Counted from the first letter of the stretch, positions 35,273 to 47,647 are shown. The stretch is DNA of 64,000 nucleotides from Clarkia xantiana subsp. parviflora (GCA_036873135.1 JAPTYO010000017.1:992001-1056000), one strand, 5' to 3'. The notes: generated by a model not told the origin, from the sequence alone. Translations and numbers: made by a program.

Positions 35273-36930
35273 AGTTACCCCTACTCAATCCCACCAACAA
35301 ATACACTAGCATCAAAATGCAAGGAATAGGAGGGAGGGAATTTACAAATCCTCCTCAGGTATGGTCGTTGCCACACAACAATCACCAAGAGAAATGCCCG
35401 ACACTCGTCGCAAGAAAGGGGTCACGTCGTGAACTATGACTATTACAAGGGTTTAGCGGTATCCTACTTACAAGAGATACTCATCACACCTAAACAAAGA
35501 TAGACGGTGTGACTGCCAAGTGACTTGGGGGGCACCGAACGATAAGTGCTTGTCACCCCACCTAATTATAGGGAAGAAGTTCAGAAATGAAAGGCCACGC
35601 GAACACGCGCCACGCGAACACACGAACATGCAAACACTTGAACACGGGAACATGCGAACACGTGAACATGAGAATACGTGAACACGCGAACACACGACAC
35701 CACCCTTTCTAAGAGGAGGCCAAATATGAGGTAAACAACTTCAACATCCTATACGGATTCAACCTAAGATATCAACATCAGGTATCGCCCTCGAAAGGCG
35801 ATATCTTCTACTAAAAAAAGTCCATGTAACTGGCATATTGCCGAAACCCGAAAGAGAGGTAATAACTCTTTGCGAAGTATTGAACTGAGTAGAACAAACA
35901 TCTTGGGTAAGATGTCTACCCCGTATAATCTGATTTAGTCAGAACGTAATGCAAGCTGAACGGAACAGACTAGTCGCGAATAGTCTGATCTAGTCATATT
36001 GTGATTACAAACTGAATAGAACGAACTAGCCGAACCTGATATAAGGTGGCTTATAGTTCCATATTATTTATTAACCAATACATATCTCGAATCAATGCGA
36101 AACAATTGGAGATAGGTTATATACAGATACGAGAGATGTATCAAAGGCAAACCAATAGAGGTTGTATACAACACTCTTTGGAATTCTCTATCTACAAGAT
36201 CCTTAATTAGGAATCTAACCCAAGTGGCGATCGCGCATGTATCATTTGCATCGTCGCAGCAAGTGTCAAAGCTAATGTCAGCACACGACATTTCATCTAG
36301 CAAACTAATCAAACATCACACTCTACCTTGGAAACAATACCAAGTAGTGGTCACATACATGCATGCGCATCACACTATGGACTCACTAACGCGCATCGAA
36401 TAGAAAATGCAAAGAGCAATGTATCAACGAACACATGCAGCTAGAGACTCTTGAATAGTTCCACACCTAACATACGTTGTCAACCAAAAGGAGTATTCTT
36501 ACTAAAATTTCAATACACGCAATAATGGAAGAAGGTCACATAACTTCATCTATTCTCTATCAAATTGCAAAGATTGCAACTATCTAAGGAACTGCATGCC
36601 TTTTTACAGGTACATTACACACATATACTCCCTATTCTGGAATTACACCAAGTAGCGGATCCTACGCATATAACTTGCATCAACAATACAAGCTATTACG
36701 CTAAACACAACAAGCGGCCTATATTATACGCCACCAAACATGTCAACAGTCGACGTCAACAACGAGTACTCAATATGCTCTTTCTCACGCGACATCTATT
36801 ATGTCTATTCTACGCAACTAGATCCTCGATATTTTTTCTAAAAACTATCTACAAGTAACAGGGCACGGCATCCCTGCTCGGGGGCAACCCCATGATTACA
36901 ACGACAATTCCTTGGACTTTTCAAACAAGA
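35273..36930 (+). other. Right internal part of D, first non-coding segment
   Basis: No coding motif. A run of gaacacgcgaacacg-type repeats lies at 35600-35700. The segment 35900-36560 is homologous to F 61790-62340, with shared strings around acagactagtcgcgaatagtctgat and ttaaccaata. Confidence 0.55.
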
Positions 36931-38015
36931 GGCTGTCATATATTACATGGTGCAACATCCTCAACCCCAACCTATTACATGGCTCAACATCCTCTTTACA
37001 AGGGCAACCCCATGATATCTTGCTGTTGAAAAGGACACCTAGTAAATATCACTATTACATGGCGCGACATCCTCTTTATGAGGGATACCCCATGACATCT
37101 TGCTGCGGAAAATGACACCCAACATAGATTACTAAGCAAGCGCGCGTGATTCCACCCCACACTATTACATGGTGCGACATCCTCTTTACGAGGGCAACCC
37201 CATGAGAACCTACTACTACCCACAAGTAGCATTCTTTATTATGTACCACCCTTCTACGTCGTAGGAGCATATCCTACCATCGCCCCAACGCACAACGCAG
37301 CGAAAAACTCACCAAACCTACAAGTTGAGTCTTGTAAAACGTTATCTCGTCCGTGAATGAATAACAGAAACAAAACACTTCAACTAAGCAAGTAGTGTCT
37401 TGCCACAAACGTCGCCTTGGATTGGCCAAAGAGACGGAAAAAACTACAAGTCGTGTAATTCGATCTTGTACAGCCCCCTGGAATAACTAGGTAGAGGTGT
37501 AGTAGCACCGCAAGGTAAGTAACAGGACTAGCCAGCTGAACGCCTTGCAACAACGATACGTCGGGGGTATCCATAGTACAAAAAATAAAACACTTTCAAA
37601 AGACGGTATAAACTACAAGGCGTATTACACTAACACTGTCACGCCCATTTGAATAACAAAGTGGAGGCATACTAGCATCGCAAGTAAAGTAATTGGGTTA
37701 GCCATCAGAACTCTTTGCAACAACGTTACGCGGGGTGTTCCCAACTAACGGATCGAAAAACGCATCAAACTAACAAGTAGCGTCTTGTGACAACATCGCC
37801 TTAGAGTGGATTAAGAGATGGTAAAAACTAAGGCCTCGCCTCGTCGAGACGACATGTTTACGTATGAGTGTGGGTCTTGTGCATTACTACCCATAAATGC
37901 CAAGTACCAGGGCAATGGCCTTGCGCATTACTACCCATAAATGCCAAGCATCACTTTAAGGCTTTGCGCATTACTACACAAAAATACCAAGCGTCATTCT
38001 AAAAGACTAGCGCGT
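36931..38015. repeat. Several short tandem repeat families in D
   Basis: Four copies of attacatggygcgacatcctctttacgagggcaacccc lie at about 36947, 36972, 37054 and 37163. A looser repeat with acaagtagtgtcttgtgacaac-type strings recurs near 37305, 37380 and 37755. At about 37875-38015 a ~48-bp unit (gcattactacccataaatgccaagc) is present about four times, with decay towards the right. Confidence 0.65.
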
Positions 38016-38363
38016 TACTACCTATGAAATACGACAAGCATACAACAATGTGTTTACCACATACTCATTACACCATGCCTTGGTATAACCAAGAGGGGCA
38101 TGCAACGCAGAGACATATATCTCCTAACTACAACTACGGATGCTACATCCAATAAGAGGACGAGTCTCAACTCTACTCTACAGTCCACACCATATAGACA
38201 ATCATGAAAGCAAATGTATGAAATATTACTACGAAGTTATCATGCATTACTGAACTTTTCAAGACAAGTTTATACAACAATGTCAATCATCAAAACATAA
38301 GCATAAAAAGTTCAAAGAGACATTACCCCAAGTGCAACCTCAACCCGACACGGGGAATCAAAA

Positions 38364-39755
38364 CTATATACCAAGGTTTGATATTAAACCAACGACAACC
38401 CGACGCCACGTCAAGAACATCGACAACAACAGCATCTCTGCATGCCTCGACAACAACAGCATCTCTGCATGCCTCGACAACAACTCATCAAGAGGAGCCC
38501 CCACCACTATACTCACCTCACCATCTTCATCAAATACCAACTCATAATGGCGAGTATCCACTTCAACATCCTCAGGGGCATTCACCTCAATAACCACAGG
38601 GGCAGGCACCTCAGCAGGCGGGGGAACAATCCCATCCCTAATACGCAAGGCAGCCACATGTCCAGTGGAAAACGTGGCATATACACATGAATGATCAAAA
38701 TAGAAATCGGGGGCAATGGTATATACCTGTTCAATAAAGCCCTCGATGGAGTCGCACAACAGGTCGTCAGCACCTGCCCAAAACTCAGTCATATAGGACT
38801 CTGAATCCTAGTACTCCACCACTCAGTCAACCTGGCCTTCTTCATATGCCTTATCCTGCACACCCTGCAAGGCAAGGCCATGCGCCTCGCTATCCTTAGC
38901 AACCTTCTTCTGAAGGGCAACAACATCAGACTCTAGCGTAACAACTCGAGCCTGACTAGATGAGGTTCCCGTCTCTAAATCTCTAACCTTCGAGTCAAAG
39001 AAGCGTGCCTTCTCCTTCGCGCTCGCCAGCTCGCGACATACCATGCCGCACTTCTCCTGGAGTGCCCTCTTCTCCTCTGTGAGTTCAATCACAAAGGAGG
39101 AAAAGTTTCGTCATACGGAAAGCAAACTATAAGAGTAACACAGAGGTCAACGACAAACAAGTTGTAAAAACAACACAAACATGCATACAAGATATAAAAG
39201 AGTAAGGATGAATACTCACAGGTGCAAGACATGTCATCGCACTCTCAGCATACGAGTGCGCATCCTCAGGTTCGCTCGGACGAACCTTTCGATCGACAGG
39301 AGGAATGATCTGCTGGAACACACGTATTCCCACCTCGGGAGTAGTCAAGCTGGCATCCTTGGCAAAACGTGGCCCCCCAACAAGCAAAGGGTGCCCACTC
39401 CCAACCAGTGATAGCGTCCTTGGCAGGACAAACCAAGTCAGCTCGGGTGAGCGCGGCAAAGGACGCAATACCTATGAATGAACACAAAGATAAACAAGAA
39501 ATCCCAAACATCACAGTATAGCAAAAAAAATAAAGCAAGTTAAACACCTTGACGAGGAGACTTCTCCTCCAAGGTCCCGTCCCTCGACCGGGGGACAGAC
39601 ATAGCAGGTATGCGAGCCTGACCCTTAATGTTGGACGGCTCGCCACAGTCAGATTTTGACCGCTTGGGATCGCTCGAGGGACGCACCTTGGAGTCAGCTC
39701 TTTTGGTCTTGGAACGAGGCGGAGTGTCCGCAACAGCAACAACGCGATCTGTCAC
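38364..39755 (-). pseudogene. Antisense aORF of element D, multi-exon, damaged
   Basis: The gene runs opposite to D. Exon 39755-39546 (TDRVVAVADTPPRSKTKRAD ... EEKSPRQ) is basic and Ser-rich and is followed by a gtgttt donor. The next exon ends in CLAP with a consensus donor gtgagtat at 39219. A matching acceptor (ctcacag) at 39077 opens a coiled-coil exon (EEKRALQEKCGMVCRELASAKEKARF). The end, in another frame, has an acidic Pro-rich tail (VPPPAEVPAPVVIE). The order basic part, coiled coil, acidic Pro-rich tail is that of the aORF in A and B, although sequence identity is low. Function unknown. Confidence 0.6.
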
Positions 39756-39859
39756 GTTAGAAGAAAGGCCAACGAACTAGAAGTCGTAAAAAGTCATAGT
39801 GTAACGTTGTTACTCTAAGATCGCCAGCATGTGAGATTCGCAGGGACTACCATACCAAA

Positions 39860-40275
39860 CGTAGAGCACGCACATTTCAACGTACTAAGAGGCGGACCAA
39901 CGCCCCTCGTTCGAAAGCTAAGTATGGAGACGCTAAGTGCAGCACACGCGCGTCAACACACTAAGAGGAGGAGCAACGGCCCTCGTTCGAAAGCTAAGTA
40001 TGGAGATGCTAAGCGCAGCACGCGCGCGTAAACGCACCCAGAAGGAGGAGTTACACCTACCGTTAAAACACTAAGTACGGGGACACCTAGTGTAGCACGC
40101 GCACGTCGATACACTAAGAGGGCGAACAGTACCTCTCGTCCAAAAACTGAGTATAATAATAAGATACAAGGCCCAGCGCGCGCATGTTTCAATACATCGA
40201 CAAGGGATAACGATCCGCTTCCAAATTCAAAGTATAAGCCCCTAAGGGCAACACCGCGCACACGCGTAGACATGT
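39860..40275. repeat. About 85-bp tandem repeat in D (4-5 copies)
   Basis: The unit carries cactaagaggaggagcaacgcccctcgttcgaaagctaagtat split over its length, followed by gcagcacgcgcgc. The two central copies (about 39885-40025) are the most alike; outer copies decay. Confidence 0.7.
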
Positions 40276-40314
40276 CAATGCGAGATCTATAACCTCACAT
40301 ACAAAGCAACTAAC

Positions 40315-40500
40315 AAATACACCAAGTGGCTATCATGTCCACAAATCTCTATGCGGCTATCATGGCCGCATTTCTTGAAGCGATTATCAGGTCCGTGCAC
40401 TACTAAATGGCTATAATGTCCACGCGCCTCTAAGTGTCTATTATGTCCGCAAATCGCCAAACGACTTTAATGTCAGTGCGTCACATCAACATATCTACGA
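40315..40500. repeat. About 36-bp degenerate repeat in D
   Basis: Repeated phrase ggctatcatgtccacaaatctc, with variants at about 40325, 40350, 40380, 40410 and 40435. Confidence 0.55.
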
Positions 40501-41820
40501 TCATGTAGCGATCACAGGAAGCATTCTATCTTGAAAAGAGCTGGTAGCGGCAACAACATGGAAAGGCACGTCGCCTTGTCGACCTCTGACCGATACCATG
40601 GAAAGGCACGTCGCCTCGTCGACCTCCGTCCTATACAACAAGGCACGTCACCTCGTCAACCTATGACCTGCGCCCTACCATGTAAACATCAAGTAGCAGT
40701 CGCCAAATGCACCCTACCTTGGAAAAACCAAGTAGCAGTCGTGGAACGCACCTTACTTTGAAATACCCAAGTAGCAGTCAGCACAAGGGTCAACATCCCG
40801 CGTCCGAGACAACTATGTAGCGAACATACCCGACACTGGGGCAACTCCACACCTACGGACTTATATGTCCAAACTACTACATAGCGAACAACCTCTATAT
40901 GGGGGCAACTCAATATCAATAAGGGCCTCGTCCCGACACTTATACAGCCTATACGGCACTACGCGCGTCTGCGCGACCCAACACACATCTATCATGGGAC
41001 ATTCATCGAGAACACGTCGGAGGCCTAACACCTCGCAACTAAGGGGCTAGTGCGCCTATGATTCGAACTGGCACCTACATACACCTATATGATCTACGCG
41101 CATACCCAGCCACCTCACTACAAACACTCCTACTCCGGGGGCAATACAATAACGATAAAGGCCTCGTCTCTCGATATATTTGTTGCGAACATACTCCTGT
41201 TACGAGGCCTTCGTCAACGACGCGGCAGATGCATGACACCTCGTAGTCTCAGGACCAGCGCGTCTGTGACACACACTCCTCTGTATAAAGTGAGGGTAAA
41301 GGTTTACCTCTCCTTGATTTGTCTAACACTTTTTATGAGTCTTTAGCATAAATCCAAGCTTACATACCCGCACATACATATGCATGTCTACAAATACATA
41401 CACACGTTTACATATCCATGTCACGTGTTTATTATTATAATCCTAGCACACATATACTTATACCCATATCATCGCATATATATATGCCCATATTAACATG
41501 TTAAATTCATAACATCACACGTCGCGTGTTTGCTCACATACGCGCATACACTGTGTTTGCATACACGATAGTGTTTATGTCCATGTTGCATACATAAACT
41601 CATATTGTTATATGTGTATATATTACATATGTATACTCGCTGCACTAACCATGTTGGCAGTTATAGTCGCTCTCATTAAACAAGAGACGGGATACGCGAT
41701 GTCGAGGCCCACACGCCAACGGACAGTATGTCCCCATCGAGGTAACACCCAAGCTTAAATCGAATGTATACTTTATCAAAAATAGAGTCAAGCAAGAGCC
41801 ACACCACTACTTGACTTGCG
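40501..41820. other. Remaining 3' region of D
   Basis: Loose repeats (caagtagcagtcg near 40690-40780; gcgaacatactc and gggggcaa near 40820-41190) followed by AT-rich DNA rich in catacata-type strings to 41660. No coding motif. Confidence 0.45.
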
Positions 41821-41826
41821 GGGAAA
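41815..41826 (+). other. Polypurine tract of element D
   Basis: acttgcggggaaa-type sequence ends directly at the LTR. The upstream string cactacttgact is shared with E next to its own PPT. Confidence 0.7.
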
Positions 41827-42675
41827 TGATGGGTATACGCTTGATTCGGGTTCGTTTTATATATTTGAATGTCGTTTACACGTCAAACCCACTGACGGTT
41901 TCAAATTACTTAGCCGCGAACTTAAAACGGATCGGCACGCGCGGGTACGCGTCCCGGACCGAAAACTCCTCCGGATTGTCACGACAATCCGGACCACACC
42001 TGATTGTCGTAATACCTCGGTGTGGTTTGGATTTTTCATCCCGATGACACGCAAACTCATACGTATACACGGCACGCGCGGACCTTCCTGATGTCGACTT
42101 TACTCCCGTCCACGTCCGGTTCGTATTTTTACATTAAACCGGGTTAGAGTCCAAAGTTCCCTATAAATAGGAGCCTTGGTCACCCCTTTCATAATTAAGT
42201 TGACAAGGAAGCTCAGACTTCTCTCTAACTTTCTCTCTCTAGATCTCTGATTTAAGCATCGGATAGGGTTCATCGCACTCCACCCTCCTCCCCCGTCAGC
42301 ATGGTGTACGATATTGTCCCGTGTGCAGGTCTCAAGAGGAAAGCGCGTATAGGACATTGTACAACGACCCAACTACCCGCAACACGTTCAGACATACATA
42401 CCAGGACCCGACATACCGTCTAGTTTGGGTCCCCACAACGCGTACATGCACATACCCCACAAGGCGTGCACACGCGCATACTTCGCAAGGCGCGCATATG
42501 CGCATACTCCGTGAGGCACGCACATACCGCAAGGTTCGCGCGTATCCAGACATCGTGAGACACCCACGGCTTTCAGACACCCACAAGCTCAGAAAAACCG
42601 TCAGCATAACTACACAACACTTCAAGGACCCGACGACTTTCGAGTCAACGACCCGTGAAGAGTCAGGATCCAACA
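41827..42675 (+). repeat. 3' LTR of element D (849 bp)
   Basis: Starts tgatgggtatac and ends gtcaggatccaaca. TATAAAT is at 42172-42178, and tttaagcatcggataggg starts about 80 bp later. The following bases tgcag (42676-42680) would be the target site; the left partner was lost with the 5' LTR truncation. Confidence 0.88.
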
Positions 42676-43499
42676 TGCAGCTTATTCCGCTGCGTATTAG
42701 TCAATGCACATATCTAGCGTTTTGTTTCCATAGTATTAATCCCCTTAATCCTACACAACTGAGATTGAATCGGGTCAAATTTAAAATCCAAATGTTTTTT
42801 AACTTTAAAATTACCTAAACAACGAGAATTGGTTTGATATTTTTACGTTTTAATCAAACCTGATGCCTAGTTTTGGTTATAGGGATGGATCTCAGAAAAT
42901 GAATGATTATGGGACTAAATAATTTTGTGGGTATAATTTCAATTGTTCTATATTGATATGAATGCATGTTAGGATTGAGTATTGACTAGGTCAACCTAGC
43001 TAGATATTGCATGCTTGGGGCAGAGCCCTGTTGTCAATTAATGAGTTGCGCACTAGGATAGACATGCTATGCTGAGTGATCTTGGTAGGATCCATGTCTA
43101 GAAGTACGCATGATTTTATAAGCATGAATTTCAAATCAGCCCCAAATATTTAAAACGATATTTAGTCGCCAAATATGCATATTTTATATGGAGTGACTAC
43201 GCATGATGCGTATGCATGATAGTTTTAGGATATGATCGCATGCGTTAATTTGCTAGTGATGTAGAATTATGCATGCTTGAATGATAAATGCTATAAAATT
43301 TTTAAAAGAACCTTGGGAAAGCCAAGATCGGGTGTATATAAAAGCTCCCAGTTACGGTTAAAGTAGCGATTAAACCGTTTACAAAGAGACTGACCTATTC
43401 GAAAAGAGAAGAATACAGTGTGAAATCTTTAAACGGCCCCCTTCCATTGGTTTACTGGTGGTCGGTTAGGCTAGATGACTGATGAATCGTTGTTTGTCT
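42676..43499 (+). repeat. Diverged repeat X, copy 3
   Basis: From about 42770 this matches 21060-21930 in reverse complement, landmark by landmark: gatggatctc, cactaggatagacatgct, gaaagccaagatcggg and attggtttactggtggtcggtt. It ends where the LTR of G begins. Confidence 0.6.
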
Positions 43500-44242
43500 T
43501 GTTGGATATCTTCCTAATTTGTGTTCCTTTTTACATTCAGGACTTCGCAAACACGTCGAAAATCACATACATGCCCAAATACAATATCCGAGGTTCGAAA
43601 ACGGTCCGGAGGCGCGGCGTATGCGTCCGGACCGAGCCTCCGGATTGCTTAGGAAATCCAGACCGACTTCGGATTGCCCAGCAATCCAGACAGTCCGGAT
43701 TGTCCCAAGTGATCTGGACCCCGTCGGATTCTAAGTCCAATGAGGTCCGGAATGCTGTCGAACACCGCACGCTTTTTTATGTACGAAGAGTTAAGAGTTC
43801 TCCAAAGCTTAACTAGATGACGATTCCTATTTTCTGTTAGACCGGCGTCGAACCGCACAAAAACCCGCTTTGAGGTTGCCTATAAATAGGAGACCTTGGC
43901 CACCCATTTGAACACATTCTCTAGATTTTGGCCTTGGAGCTCTGACCTCTCTCTAGAATTTTTTCTCTCTCTAGACGCTCATTTAAGCATCAGAGAGGGT
44001 TCAACCGACACCACCCCCCCCCCCCTCAGTGCTGGTTATCGCCCTTCATGTAGGATAGGAGCGCGCGAAGCCGATAAGCTTACCTTGCCAACAAGCTTGC
44101 ACTGTCGACAGCCGTACCTTGCCGAAAAGTGCACATTGCTGACAGTCCCTTGCCGACACCAGAAAGTCCATTTCCGACACCTGACGTGTCCCCAACCCGA
44201 AGTTCTGAAGAGTCCGACTACCCGGTTGGATTTGACGCAACA
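43500..44242 (+). repeat. 5' LTR of element G (743 bp)
   Basis: Starts tgttggatatcttcc, like the LTRs of E and F. TATAAAT is at 43881-43887 and tttaagcatcagagaggg about 100 bp later. A run of 13 C is at about 44015-44030. The end gacgcaaca is two bases from a PBS. Confidence 0.85.
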
Positions 44243-44244
44243 CT

Positions 44245-44260
44245 TGGCGCCGTCCGCGAG
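44245..44260 (+). other. Primer-binding site of element G
   Basis: tggcgccgtccgcgag. Confidence 0.8.
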
Positions 44261-44293
44261 ATTCGAAAAAAAAGTTGCATCGTACCACGAGCT

Positions 44294-46132
44294 ATGGCAA
44301 GCAATCAATCTCCTTCGGATGATGTCAACCTGCAGGAGAAAAAGAGAGGCCCCGGTCGCCCAAGGAAAGCTGATACCTCAGCCAAGAAGCCGATGAGAGG
44401 TCAACCTGGACCTTCGCACATACCTGAAGCAGCGTCCACTGCTTCCTCCGTGCCATCAGGGAGTGTGCCAGCCGCACAGCACGGCCCAGAAGTCTAGACT
44501 ACACCGCACGGAACACCACCGCCCGGATTCGAGCCAAGGAGGCATGAAGAGTTCCCTTACGGGATGCCAGCTGAGGGTTTTGAGCAGCAACAAGGAGGTG
44601 CCAACCTTGTGCCACAAGTCACACCCGCCATGATGGCAGCTCTTGAAGAATTGCTAGCATTCAGAGAGAATCTGAGAAACCAAGGATTTGCTCCGCCACC
44701 GCCACCTTCACCTCCGGTCAACAACCAAGCTGCCCCGGCAGGAGCAGTGTCGCACGACACCGGATGAAAAGAGTCACAACAACAAGGAGGAGGAGGCCAA
44801 TACACAGAAGGTACATTCCAGTACCAGCAACCAAGGCAGGAGCCAGCACGCTCATGCACTCCGTACAGAAGTATGCAGCATCTAGAAGAAGCAAGAAGAT
44901 AACCTCCACGTACCCGCTCGCAGCAGCAGCACAAGGAAGTCTCCCTCCAAGGAACAAGTCAAATCAATGCTGACATCCATCGCAACGCGGGATGGAGAAG
45001 AACTTTCATCAATGAAGAGATCCCAATCACAGGTCTCACAGCAAAGGCCTTGGAGGCAGTAATATAAAAGAAGATGCGAGAGTCAAAGCTGAAAAGAATG
45101 TAGGCGTTGGAAGAGAATGTGTCACACCCATTTGCTGACGAGTTAGTGTACAGCCGCGTACCAGACGCTCTGTATAGATTGGGAATAGACAAGTATCGAT
45201 GAAAGGAAGATCCAATCGAACACGTGCAACAGCACGAGGCATCCTTGCTGGTAAGGACAGACAATCCGCATCATGTCGCCATGACATTCCCCAATACATT
45301 GGCAGGAACAGCCTCGCACTGGTTCTTCTCCCTACCTTGCGGAAGTGTAACTTCCTGGCCATACCTAAAGTCGAAGTTCATACAACGCTATATGGGGGAA
45401 CGCACTCTCTTGAAGGGTACCAATGCATTGAATGATGTACAACAACAAAACGATGAATCATTGGCGGATTACTACATCTGTTTCAATCAAAACATATCTG
45501 ACAATCAAGGCAACCTGACGGAAGGAGAGATTGTGCACGCTTTCATAAACAAACTTGGAAGGAAAGGATTCTCGCTCGCTGAGAAAATGTCAAAGCGTCC
45601 AGCTGAGACATTGGAAGAGCTTACAGCAAGGGTGAAGGAGTTCGTAGATCTGGAAAGATTCAGAGAACAAAACAAGGCAAAGCTGAGCGCATCCCGCGCT
45701 AAGGAGAACAACAAGCAGTGGCAGCCTCAAAAAAGGCCATTCCAATCAGACTTTCAAAATTCCAGGGAGTTCAACCTTGCTGAGTGCATCCCGCTAAATG
45801 CGCCTTTGTCTGTGATTTTGAAGACGATGAAAGAAGCAAATATGTGGAGAAAACAAACCAACTTCCGCAAGGGTCCGCTCGGGAAGGAACAAGATAAGTG
45901 GTGTGAAAACCACGAAGTCTATGGACATGAGACAGATAGCTGCGTAAGCCTAAAGTTTCGCGTGAACAATATCATCGTAAAAGGCGATTTGAAGCTGTAT
46001 GTGGACCAAGGCGATAAGCGTCCAAAGAAGTCCCGAGTAGAACCATCAGAAAGAGGGAATAAAGGAAAGTAGAAGGAGAATGACACCCCACCTCTTGCAA
46101 AGCGTGGCATAATCAATGTTATACACGGAGGG
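44294..46132 (+). pseudogene. gag: gag of element G: one continuous frame with nonsense codons
   Basis: The frame from the ATG at 44294 can be followed for about 613 codons without a frameshift. Stops interrupt it at 44495, 44765, about 44898, 45063, 45099, 45200 and 46070. N-terminus: RGPGRPRKAD, an AT-hook-like motif. Then VPAAQHGPEV, ALEELLAFRENL and a Pro-rich linker. The core has YRLGIDKY, GTASHWFFSLPCGSVTSW and ESLADYY, typical of retrotransposon gag. The end has the zinc-knuckle-like WCENHEVYGHETDSCVSL and KRGIINVIHGG, where copia-type LTR H2 interrupts it. This is the only member of the E/F/G gag family here that keeps the capsid core. Confidence 0.88.
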
Positions 46133-46555
46133 TGTTGGATTACGGGGACGTAATACTACGGAATGCTAAACGTGTACTAGCAAGAAATCTAATCTACGCA
46201 GCGGAATTAGTACACATACCTTTTAACTTTCCTATCCAAGAACGATGTGGAGGAAGTTCTGATCCTCCGGTCGGAACCACGTGTAATTTCTTCGTCAGAA
46301 GAAGTCCCACGCGATGTAGCTCCACAACAAGACCTCTGATCGATTCTTCAACGGAGATGAAACCTCAGACTTGATATTGATGGTGCCGGAATTTAGACTA
46401 GGGTGAAGAGTTTTTCCAATGGAGATCCTTGTTCTTAATTATGTGTTTAAACCCTTAGGAGTCACCCCTATACATAGTATTGGGTGGAGTTGCCAAAAAG
46501 GCAACTCCACCCTATTTGGTACAAGGGTTTCGGCCGAACCATGTAAAAAGGGGGG
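46133..46555 (-). repeat. Copia-type LTR H2, left piece
   Basis: Begins tgttggattacgg and is homologous to H1 at 23104. It sits inside the gag-protease linker of G; the five bases before it are gaggg. It is cut by element B at 46556 and resumes at 57787 after the duplicated ggggg. Confidence 0.8.
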
Positions 46556-47263
46556 TGTTGGATCACGGTGGAATTCCGGTACGGTTTTGACGGCGATCCA
46601 AGCTCCTTCGCTCCACGTAATCCTGCAAGAGGGGATAGACCGGGCGGTGACCCAGAATCCCTCTCCGATGCTTAAATGAGTTCTCGTATAAACTGGCAAG
46701 CAGTAATCTCAAATAGTATATTTCAAAACATACCTGATCTGAGGTAACCTCTGCCCTTTTATAGGCGAAGAGGTACCTCAGTTACCTGGTGAACCGTTGG
46801 GGTGGTTAGCCCATATTCCGCTTATCTCAGCCGCTTATCTCGGGCATGATCTCACCTATCTCGGCCACGCTCCGCGTATCTCGGCCACGATCCCGCCTAT
46901 CTAGGCCATGATCTCGCTTATCTCGGCCACGCTCCGCGTATCTCGGCCTCAACCTCTGCTAGCAAGTACCGACTAATATTGGAGACTCCAGAGTTATCTC
47001 ATTGCGTCACCGCTCGGGGCCCCTCGTCATCGTGACTGGGCCAATCATTCTCAGGGATTCATCATCGGGGCCTACTTAAAGGCATCTCATCGGGAGCGTC
47101 CAGCTCGCCTATCGGGACCGACTCTTTCGGGACCTTTCATCATCGGGACTTCCGCTGTCGGGACCCTTCGTCTTGGTCTTCTTGACCTCCTTTTAGGGCC
47201 CAGTGGGCCTATTCACCGTTTCCTCGACGTTAAAGGGCCTAACGGCCATAGCGAAACCTATCA
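46556..47263 (-). repeat. 3' LTR of element B (708 bp)
   Basis: Plus-strand ends tgttggatcacgg and gcgaaacctatca. TATAAAA on the minus strand is at 46757-46763. About 46805-46945 holds six or seven ~22-bp units of type cggccacgatcccgcctatct, the U3 subrepeats also found in C. Confidence 0.95.
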
Positions 47264-47275
47264 TTTGCACCCAAG
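47264..47275 (-). other. Polypurine tract of element B
   Basis: Reads cttgggtgcaaa on the minus strand, matching the C and A tracts. Confidence 0.75.
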
Positions 47276-47647
47276 ACATGAGGGACTTTCAGTTCGTCGT
47301 GTCTTTTCAACTCCCGACCTCTCGACATCGGAGTCGGGGAACTTTCCCGTGGTACAATCACTTGATACGAATCTTCTCGTTCACGTTTCCTCGATATCTT
47401 GAGGATAACCACCAAATTTGAGAAGACTCCTCGGTTCCCCAGCCATTAAATGCAGCAGATAACGAAGCGACGTCTTTGGCACCTGTGCCTGATTTTTCGC
47501 GCCTGCTTTTTCTGAAAAAAGTGCTTTTCAGGCCGTTTCATCATTACGCCCGTTGCCATTCTGCACGTTTCATCTCAACGGTTCAGATTTAAACGCTTCG
47601 ACTTCGACGATTCAGATCAGAATGTCCTTTCACTTGTCCTCTTCCCC

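Larger units (their letters stand above)
23979..42675 (+). mobile_element. Element D: non-autonomous gypsy-like element, split by element E
   Basis: D has a truncated 5' LTR, PBS, two internal parts (24328-26020 and 35273-41826), PPT and a full 3' LTR. Removing E leaves about 9.4 kb. No pol was found and gag is almost completely missing. The right internal part holds tandem repeats and a damaged antisense gene. LTR ends, the PBS core and internal segments (for example the string acagactagtcgcgaatagtctgat at about 35966 in D and 61851 in F) tie it to E and F. Confidence 0.8.

Noticed and set aside
35468..35695. Cys/Val/Ser-rich small protein (75 codons)
   Set aside because: Translation of a gaacacgcgaacacg simple repeat in element D.
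44015..44032. Poly-C run as a functional element
   Set aside because: A homopolymer inside the LTR of G; other LTRs have ccaccctcctcccc there, so slippage explains it.
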